64,000 nt of DNA, taken from DSWT01 sp035420085 (GTDB lineage Bacteria > Chloroflexota > Anaerolineae > B4-G1 > SLSP01). The stretch covers positions 56,557-120,556 of the forward strand of contig DAOLUH010000010.1 of NCBI GenBank assembly GCA_035420085.1. Reading direction: 5' to 3'. Of the stretch, positions 58,757 to 64,000 are shown piece by piece (the stretch's first letter is position 1; every line of letters starts with the position of its first letter). A program made the translations under genes and the position numbers. Under the pieces are notes generated by a model that saw nothing but the letters and a program-made list of their open reading frames with translations, searched no databases and had not been told where the DNA came from.

Positions 58757-59641
58757 ATGAAACTGTTAGACTTAACCATCCCTCTCGGCATTGCCACGCC
58801 ACCGTGGCCCACATACGAGCCGCTGCAAGTGAAGTACTTCAAGCGGCTGGCGCCCAACGGCGCGAACGGGCAGCTCGTGACCCACTCCAATCACCTCGGC
58901 ACGCACCTCGACGGCGAAATCCACTTTTACACCGCCGGTAAGGACATCGCGTCGCTGGGTATGGAATTCCTTGTCCACGAGGCTGCCGTCGTTGACCTCT
59001 CCGACGTGGTCGCCGACTACGACATCTACACGTCGGAGATGATTGAGGACAAGGTGGAAGTGAAAGAAGGCGACATCCTCATCATTCACACGGGTTTCCA
59101 TCACTTCGGCTGGGATATGCCGTATGCCGACGAGATCCGCTACATGGTGCAGCATCCGGGGCCAGACCGTGAGTTCGCGGAGTGGGCCAAACGCAAGAAG
59201 CTGCGCTGGATCGGCGTGGACTGCGGCAGCGCGGATCACCCGATGAACACGATCATCCGCAACTGGATGCCGCGCCAGGCCGCGCAGGCCGAGGCGCACT
59301 TCCAGCGTAAGTACGGCAAGGGCCTGGCGGAAGTGTTCGACGACACGAAGTACCAACTGATGCACATCGAGATGTTCCCCTCCGGCATCATCCACGCAGA
59401 GTGCATCGGCGGCGAGATTGACCTGCTCATCAACCGCCGCGTGCAGATCGGCTTCTTCCCGTGGCGCTTCGTGGACGGCGAATCATGCATCGGGCGCTGC
59501 GTCGCCTTCCTGGACGACGATGAGTATCAGGACTTGCAAACCAGGAAAGCCGCGCTCCCCACAACCAAATTCGGCGATGCGTACAACCCGCAGCACGTCG
59601 AGAATCTGAATCAACAAGTAGCAAGTCGAGTAGTCAGATAG
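58757..59641 (+). CDS. Cyclase-family (kynurenine formamidase-like) hydrolase
   Basis: This 294-residue metal-dependent hydrolase belongs to the cyclase family. The metal motif is HLGTHLDGEIH: H46, H50, D52, H56. Most kynurenine formamidases have HxGTHxDAPxH, so the DGE variant points to another amide or lactam substrate. Other motifs are DILIIHTGFH, WIGVDCGSADHPM and MHIEMFPSGIIH. AGGAGG lies 8 bases before the ATG. The last residues and stop (S-R-V-V-R) come from an AGTAGTCAGATAG repeat. It may begin the cyclase/GNAT/thiolase-like/DUF35 set. Confidence 0.85.
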   Translation: MKLLDLTIPLGIATPPWPTYEPLQVKYFKRLAPNGANGQLVTHSNHLGTHLDGEIHFYTAGKDIASLGMEFLVHEAAVVDLSDVVADYDIYTSEMIEDKVEVKEGDILIIHTGFHHFGWDMPYADEIRYMVQHPGPDREFAEWAKRKKLRWIGVDCGSADHPMNTIIRNWMPRQAAQAEAHFQRKYGKGLAEVFDDTKYQLMHIEMFPSGIIHAECIGGEIDLLINRRVQIGFFPWRFVDGESCIGRCVAFLDDDEYQDLQTRKAALPTTKFGDAYNPQHVENLNQQVASRVVR

Positions 59642-59820
59642 TCAGATAGTCAAGGAATTTCAGACCCAGCAGGTTTAATTTTGCCTGGTCTGGATCTGGC
59701 GATCCAGACCTGAACGAGGATCTGACGATCCCCTTGAAGCAATTTGTGATCTACTGAGACTATTCGATTGGCGACTACGTGACTATACGACTACACGACT
59801 AATGACTAACAGACTAACTT
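59616..59820. repeat. AGTCAGATAGTC and GACTA-type elements with an inner hairpin
   Basis: AGTCGAGTAGTCAGATAGTC begins in the cyclase coding end. A hairpin GGTCTGGATC-TGGC-GATCCAGACC lies at 59687-59710, and GACTATACGACTACACGACT units run to about 59818. Nothing else is visible in this gap before the AAGGAG of the next gene. Confidence 0.8.
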
Positions 59821-59834
59821 AAGGAGATTTGCTT

Positions 59835-60524
59835 ATGGCCGTAGATATGGAATTGGAAAAAGTATTGCGTCCCCCGGAGTTTCCGCAAGCGCCGTACCCG
59901 CCGAAGGTGATTACCCTGGCGAACGGCAAGAAGATGGTGGTCCGGGAAGTCACGCGGGCGGATATACCGGAATTGCTCAAGTCGGTGCATCCAACCCTGT
60001 TCATTGACCGCGACTACTACAACGTCGTCGGCGCGCGCGTGTATGCGGAGCTGATCGCCTGGCAATACTACCGCGTGCAAAACGAGTACGTCATTGTCGG
60101 GCAGATTGATGGTCTGGTGGCCGGCATCGTCAACGGGCGAATGTTCTCGCCGCAGGTCGGCATGAGCCTGCACACGCTCGCCATTGACCGCGGTTTGCGC
60201 ATCGGCGCGCACCTCTTCGCCGCCAAGATGGAACATCACATCGAATACCTGAACCAGGACGAGGTGCTGATCGTGGCGGAAAGTCCCATCGGCTTCCGGC
60301 GGTGGATGATCGAGTATGGGCTGGAACCGACGAACATCCCGCACGAACTGGGCGGCGCGCCATCGTACAAGCTCACACGCGAGTTGTATTTCAAGAGCAA
60401 GCCGCGTCTGGTGGTGGGGGATCGTCCCGTGCCACAGGAATTGATGGACGTGGCGATGCGGGAACTCACGGTCGCCGATGCGAAGGCGATCCGCGAGAAG
60501 ATCGCCGGGTTGAAGGGGAGGTAA
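59835..60524 (+). CDS. GNAT-fold acyltransferase-like protein
   Basis: This protein of about 229 residues has a GNAT-like core (about 35-190): VVREVTRADIPELLKSV, the central strands VIVGQIDGLVAGIVNGRMFS, the acetyl-CoA loop-like LAIDRGLRIGAHLFAAKM and a C-terminal AESPIGFRRWMIEYGLEP. It has no named family. ATG 59835 follows AAGGAG. The 3-base gap to the thiolase-like gene implies one transcript with it and the DUF35 gene, so it may use the same CoA-linked substrate. Confidence 0.65.
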   Translation: MAVDMELEKVLRPPEFPQAPYPPKVITLANGKKMVVREVTRADIPELLKSVHPTLFIDRDYYNVVGARVYAELIAWQYYRVQNEYVIVGQIDGLVAGIVNGRMFSPQVGMSLHTLAIDRGLRIGAHLFAAKMEHHIEYLNQDEVLIVAESPIGFRRWMIEYGLEPTNIPHELGGAPSYKLTRELYFKSKPRLVVGDRPVPQELMDVAMRELTVADAKAIREKIAGLKGR

Positions 60525-60527
60525 GCC

Positions 60528-61721
60528 ATGAGAGACGTAGCGATTATCGGCGTGGGGATGATCCCCTTCGGACGCCGCGACCAGGATACATTGTTGGATA
60601 TGCTGGCCTACAGCTCGATGAAGGCATTGGACGACGCCGGGCTTGGCGATAAAGGCGTAGATGCCGTCTACGTGGGCAATATGGGCGCGGGCATCTTGCA
60701 GCACCAAAGCTCCGTCGCCAGCGCGTTGGTGGATCGGCTGAGCTTGCTCCCCGCCGCCGCCGAAGCAATCGAGAATGGCCCGGCCTCCGGCGGCTCGGCG
60801 GTGAAGAACGGCGTGCTCGCCGTGGCCTCCGGCTACTACGACGTGGTGCTGGTGGCTGGCGGCGAGAAGATGCGCGAAGTGACCGGCTGGCGCGCCACCG
60901 ACTTCGTCGCCACGATGACGCACCCGGAAGCCGAGTACCCCTATGGCATCACGCTCCCTGGCATGGCCGGGATGTTCACGCGCCTGTACATGCAGAAGCA
61001 CGGCGTCACCCCGGAGATGCTGGTGGAAGTCGCCATCAAGAACCAGGAGATGGGCGCGCTCAATCCCTACGCGCACGTCGAGATGATGATCACCAAAGAG
61101 GGCATCTTCGAAAGCCCCCACTCCATCGTCAACAACCCGCCCGCCGCCGATCCCTTGCGGCTCTACGACGCCTGCCCGGTAAGCGACGGTTCGGCGGCCC
61201 TGGTGCTCTGCCCGCTGGACATGGCCGCGCAGTTCACGCAGAACGTGCCTATCCTCGTCGCCGGATTCGGGCAGGCCACCGACACGCACACGCTGGCCGA
61301 GCGCGACGACCCCACCGACCTGAAAGCGGTCAGACTGGCGGCGCAACAGGCATTCGAGCGAGCCAGGCTCACCCCGGAGGACATCCACGTGGCGGAACTA
61401 CACGACGCCTTCACCATCCTGGAAATCGCTGAGAGCGAACACGTGGGCTTCTTCAAAAAAGGCGAGGGCGGCAAGGCTGCGCTCAAGGGCAAGACCCGGC
61501 TCGGCGGCAAAATCCCGATCAACGTCTCCGGCGGCCTCAAGGCGCGCGGACATCCCGTCGGCGCGACAGGCGTGGCGCAGGTTGTGGACATCGTCTGGCA
61601 GTTGCGTCACGCGCTGCCAGAAGATCGCCAGGTCAAAGGCGCGCAGAACGGGCTGACGATCAACTTCGGCGGGTTTGGCAACAACGTCGTGTGCTTTATT
61701 CTGAAGAGGGTAGAACAATGA
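60528..61721 (+). CDS. Thiolase-fold protein lacking the nucleophilic cysteine
   Basis: This 397-residue protein has the SCP-x/acetyl-CoA acyltransferase-like fold: N-terminal RDVAIIGVGMIPFGRR, HDAF with H292 and the C-terminal GLKARGHPVGATGVAQ with H342. The expected Cys in the loop E-x-x-C-A-S-G-G is a proline (P85 in IENGPASGG), so normal thiolysis is unlikely. Thiolase-fold aldolases such as Ltp2 also lack this Cys and work with a DUF35 protein, which is encoded here with a 4-base overlap. A carbon-carbon lyase or CoA-binding role is therefore proposed. The catalytic residues of such an aldolase are not confirmed here. Confidence 0.85.
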   Translation: MRDVAIIGVGMIPFGRRDQDTLLDMLAYSSMKALDDAGLGDKGVDAVYVGNMGAGILQHQSSVASALVDRLSLLPAAAEAIENGPASGGSAVKNGVLAVASGYYDVVLVAGGEKMREVTGWRATDFVATMTHPEAEYPYGITLPGMAGMFTRLYMQKHGVTPEMLVEVAIKNQEMGALNPYAHVEMMITKEGIFESPHSIVNNPPAADPLRLYDACPVSDGSAALVLCPLDMAAQFTQNVPILVAGFGQATDTHTLAERDDPTDLKAVRLAAQQAFERARLTPEDIHVAELHDAFTILEIAESEHVGFFKKGEGGKAALKGKTRLGGKIPINVSGGLKARGHPVGATGVAQVVDIVWQLRHALPEDRQVKGAQNGLTINFGGFGNNVVCFILKRVEQ

Positions 61722-62068
61722 CCGAGCTAAAGATCACGGCATACAAGTGTAAGAAGTGTGGGCGGGTACATTATCCCAAGCACGAGCGCTGCTTGAGCTG
61801 CAAACACCGCGAGTTCGAGGAGATCAAGCCGGAGGGCAACGCCACACTGCTGACCTTCACGCAGATCTTCAACCTGCCGTGGGGTTTCGATGAGCGGTTC
61901 CTCATCATCGGCATCGGGCAATTCGAGAACGGGGTCAAGGCGATGGGGCAAATCAAAGCCGAGGATGCCGCCGATTTACAAATCGGTATGCCCATGCAGG
62001 CCAGTTGGGAGCCGATACGCTATATCTATGGTGAGCCGGTCTATGGGTTGAAATTTGCGCCAATGTAG
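61718..62068 (+). CDS. DUF35 zinc-ribbon/OB-fold partner protein
   Basis: This 116-residue acyl-CoA-binding partner has a zinc ribbon with C11, C14, C25 and C28 (CKKCGRVHYPKHERCLSC), then an OB-fold (about 45-115, ATLLTFTQIFNLPWGF and the C-terminal GEPVYGLKFAPM). DUF35 proteins pair with thiolase-fold enzymes and often channel acyl-CoA. ATG 61718 overlaps the thiolase-like stop (ATGA), so the partners are coupled. A start 27 bases earlier is less likely. Confidence 0.92.
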   Translation: MTELKITAYKCKKCGRVHYPKHERCLSCKHREFEEIKPEGNATLLTFTQIFNLPWGFDERFLIIGIGQFENGVKAMGQIKAEDAADLQIGMPMQASWEPIRYIYGEPVYGLKFAPM

Positions 62069-62093
62069 GATATAGTAAGCGTATCAGAAACAA

Positions 62094-62127
62094 CCTTCCG
62101 GGAAGCTGCCCCCCGCTTCCCGGAAGG
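62094..62127 (+). terminator. Strong hairpin after the DUF35 gene
   Basis: CCTTCCGGGAAGC (62094-62106) pairs perfectly with GCTTCCCGGAAGG (62115-62127) around an 8-base C-rich loop. There is no U run, so termination is probable but not certain. Confidence 0.65.
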
Positions 62128-62147
62128 ATTGGCAATGAAGGAGGTGA

Positions 62148-62372
62148 GCTGACGACAGCACAAATCGCATTAAAGCTGCCTGGATTATTGCCCCAGAACA
62201 GGAATTTGTAGAGCAATACATTCTTCAAGCTGAAAGTTATGTGTTGCGCGTCAAAGCGATGACCGGTGTGGTGGAGAGCCTGGTTGTACCGGGCTTCGTC
62301 ATCCCGGTGCGCGCGCTGTTCGATGAGGCAGGACAGTTTGCAGCATTACAAACGCTATCGGAGCGGGCGTAA
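62148..62372 (+). pseudogene. Uma2-like nuclease remnant (3' end)
   Basis: An open frame of 75 codons with no usable start encodes KAAWIIAPEQEFVEQYIL and VVESLVVPGFVIPVRALF, the C-terminal pattern of Uma2-family (PF05685) putative nucleases. A good ribosome-binding site GAAGGAGGTGA upstream is followed in another frame by codons reading L-T-T-A-Q, close to a typical Uma2 start. The gene thus seems to have lost its middle by deletion with a frameshift. It occupies most of the 430-base gap before the permease. Confidence 0.6.
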
Positions 62373-62498
62373 AATTCAGTGAAAGGAGGACGGCTTATTG
62401 TAAATTCTTCATTGCTATAACCACGACATTCAAAACTCATCCTTAAAAAAAATTAATCAACGCACCACATTTAATCTTTTACGAAAGGAGTGACACGT
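62373..62498 (+). promoter_or_regulatory. Permease leader with a possible extended -10 promoter
   Basis: AT-rich leader. TTGCTATAAC (-10 at 62416-62421, with TGC extension) is the best promoter candidate, and AAAGGAG precedes the ATG at 62499. Nothing more can be supported. Confidence 0.35.
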
Positions 62499-63878
62499 AT
62501 GGCTAAGAAGTCTGAAGATGCCCCCATCATTGGTTTTATGCCCGAAGATGTCCCAGGATGGGGAGCAATGCTAAGCCTGGGCTTCCAGCAAGTGCTGACC
62601 ATGTTCCCGGCGACGGTGCTGGTCGCTATCCTCACCAAGTTCGATGTGGGCGTGACCCTGTTCGCCTCCGGTTTGGGTACAATCATCGCCTTGCTCGTCG
62701 CCAAGCGCAAAATCCCCCTATACTACGGTTCATCGTTCAGCTATATCACCGTCGTCATCACCGTGATGTCCAAATATGTCCCCGATTGCTTCAACAGCAG
62801 TGCCGTCTATTGTCCTGAAGGTGTGCGATTGGCGCAGGTGGGTATTCTGTGTACCGGCCTCTTTAACATTTTGATCGGCTTGCTCATTCAACGCATCGGC
62901 AAAGACCGCCTGGACAAGATCCTGCCGCCCATCATCACCGGCAATGTTGCCGTCGTTATCGGTATCGCGTTGGCCGGTGCGGCGCTGAATATGGCATCCG
63001 CGAACTGGGCTGTAGCTTTCATCACCTTGATCCTGACGATCGCTTTCTCGGTCTACCTGCAGGGCAAGGGGCTGATCGGCATGTTGCCGATTCTGCTAGG
63101 CGCGATTGCCGGTTACATCATCTCCCTGATTTTCGGCATTGTGGATTTCAGCCCGGTGGTCACTTCCCCCTGGGTGCGGATACCTAACTTCACGTTGCCG
63201 GCCTTTGGTGATGGCCGCGCGTGGGGTATGGCAATCAGCGTGGCGCTGATTGCGATCGCCACCATCCCCGAATCCACAGCGCACCTTTACCAGATGAGCC
63301 TGTACATTGACCAATTGGCGAAAGACCTGAAGCGAAAGCCGTTGGAGATCAAAAAGCTCATCGGTCTGAACCTGGTCGCCGATGGCTGCAATGACGCGCT
63401 CAACGGTCTGCTCGGCGGTTGCGCGGGCACGAACTACGGCGAGAATAACTCGCTGATGGCGATCACGCGCAACTACTCGGTCGCTGTGTTGATGGCGGCG
63501 GGCGGCATTGCGATGGCGCTAGGGTTCATCGGCAAGCTGGCCGCGTTGATCAACACCATTCCTACTGCTGTGACCGGCGGGTTGGCAATCTACCTGTTTG
63601 GCGTTATCGGTAAACAAGGTATCGCGCTGCTGCAAAGCGAGAAAGTCAACCTCTTCGATCCCAAGAACCTCGCCATCGGCGCGACAATCCTGGTGTTGGG
63701 CATCGGTGGCAACCTGGGACTGGCAAACGGGCTATTCCCGTTCAAAGTTCCGGTGTTGTTCCCGGATGGCATCCCCGCCATCGTCTTCGCCGCCATCGTC
63801 GGCATCCTGATTAACGTGCTCTTCATCCTGCTCCCACCCTCCCGCTTCGGCGTCAAAGAACGCGCCAACATCGAGTAA
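62499..63878 (+). CDS. Nucleobase:cation symporter-2 (xanthine/uracil permease family)
   Basis: This 459-residue permease has about 14 helices of the NCS2/UraA fold. Key motifs are the helix 8 ATIPESTAHLYQM, with the substrate-contact Glu, and the helix 10 TNYGENNSLMAITRNYSVAV. Family members import uracil, xanthine or urate with protons or sodium. The substrate cannot be fixed, but a purine or pyrimidine product fits an fdrA-type nitrogen catabolism locus. AAAGGAG lies 8 bases before the ATG. It follows the Uma2 remnant and may have its own promoter. Confidence 0.9.
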   Translation: MAKKSEDAPIIGFMPEDVPGWGAMLSLGFQQVLTMFPATVLVAILTKFDVGVTLFASGLGTIIALLVAKRKIPLYYGSSFSYITVVITVMSKYVPDCFNSSAVYCPEGVRLAQVGILCTGLFNILIGLLIQRIGKDRLDKILPPIITGNVAVVIGIALAGAALNMASANWAVAFITLILTIAFSVYLQGKGLIGMLPILLGAIAGYIISLIFGIVDFSPVVTSPWVRIPNFTLPAFGDGRAWGMAISVALIAIATIPESTAHLYQMSLYIDQLAKDLKRKPLEIKKLIGLNLVADGCNDALNGLLGGCAGTNYGENNSLMAITRNYSVAVLMAAGGIAMALGFIGKLAALINTIPTAVTGGLAIYLFGVIGKQGIALLQSEKVNLFDPKNLAIGATILVLGIGGNLGLANGLFPFKVPVLFPDGIPAIVFAAIVGILINVLFILLPPSRFGVKERANIE

Positions 63879-63884
63879 TTTTTA

Positions 63885-63963
63885 GCCACAGAGGACACAG
63901 AGTTCACAGAGGGGGGAGAGAAAAAACCTCTGTGTTCTCTGTGAACTCTGTGAACTCTGTGGC
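63885..63963. repeat. CACAGAGTT tandem inverted repeat
   Basis: GCCACAGAGGACACAGAGTT on the left faces TCTGTGAACTCTGTGAACTC on the right around a GGGGAGAGAAAAAA loop. It starts 6 bases after the permease stop and ends 13 bases before the next ATG. A decayed copy is at 4068-4135. Confidence 0.88.
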
Positions 63964-63976
63964 AAAAAGGAGAATC

Positions 63977-64000
63977 ATGGCTGATCTATTAACGGAAAAG
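63977..64000 (+). CDS. 5' end of a gene running off the window
   Basis: ATG 63977 follows AAAAAGGAGAATC and encodes MADLLTEK before the window ends. The strong ribosome-binding site supports a real start, and same-strand position after the permease suggests a linked function. Eight residues do not allow naming. Confidence 0.6.

Noticed and set aside
59612..59825. A tRNA or small RNA in the gap after the cyclase gene
   Set aside because: The hairpins come from repeat units and no cloverleaf or T-loop sequence (GGTTCGANTCC) is present.

Overview
The window looks like chromosomal DNA of a moderately GC-rich, free-living bacterium, most probably a member of the Chloroflexota (Anaerolineae-like). 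That placement is an inference. It rests on the mix of signalling, peptidase and secreted glycan-active proteins, on secreted proteins carrying the tail YLPLVLRN, and on the many unrelated short palindromic repeat elements at gene ends. No rRNA, tRNA, CRISPR array, prophage or complete insertion sequence was recognised. Start sites were chosen by ribosome-binding site, so several genes start inside a longer open frame.

Region 1 (1-7.5 kb): the end of NAD synthetase, a CPBP intramembrane protease with a large extra domain, a TfoX-N-like protein, a membrane-anchored von Willebrand A protein, a two-GAF adenylate cyclase, a DUF3307 membrane protein and a Crp/Fnr regulator that keeps the cAMP-binding signature. 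Region 2 (7.6-17 kb): a membrane-anchored clostripain-type protease, two histidine kinases (one degenerate), leucyl aminopeptidase, a ferritin-like protein and a DUF711 protein. Region 3 (17.3-23.2 kb): a cytidylate-kinase-like protein overlapping a second Crp/Fnr protein, a ferredoxin/DUF438/MoaD-like set preceded by a strong hairpin, a lone response regulator, and a putative restriction-modification unit with a small leading protein. Region 4 (23.3-30.3 kb): S9 peptidase, PRPP synthetase, YbjN-like protein, EamA exporter, exonuclease III and two unrecognised proteins, one resembling a PD-(D/E)XK nuclease.

Region 5 (30.3-44.2 kb): a response regulator, a ComP-like histidine kinase and an adenylate cyclase in one operon from a consensus promoter. 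These are followed by methionine and purine metabolism: metK, a seven-unit GC-rich tandem repeat array, adenine deaminase with a palindromic element inside its reading frame, aspartate kinase, and a transsulfuration enzyme controlled by a SAM-I riboswitch with a terminator. Region 6 (44.2-64 kb): a GH74 xyloglucanase-like protein, then fdrA and a DUF1116 gene (relatives of the oxamate transcarbamylase genes allF and allG) split by an MntA/HepT-type toxin-antitoxin pair. A block of secreted SGNH/glycosidase-like proteins comes next. The window ends with a cyclase-family hydrolase, a GNAT protein, a thiolase-fold protein lacking its nucleophilic cysteine, its DUF35 partner and a nucleobase permease. 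I read fdrA, DUF1116, cyclase, GNAT, thiolase-like, DUF35 and permease as one possible catabolic locus for a nitrogen-rich compound, interrupted by later insertions.

The most striking pattern is that several different families of short tandem-palindromic elements lie exactly at gene ends and supply the stop codon, and often the last few residues, of at least seven genes. One such element lies in frame inside adenine deaminase.
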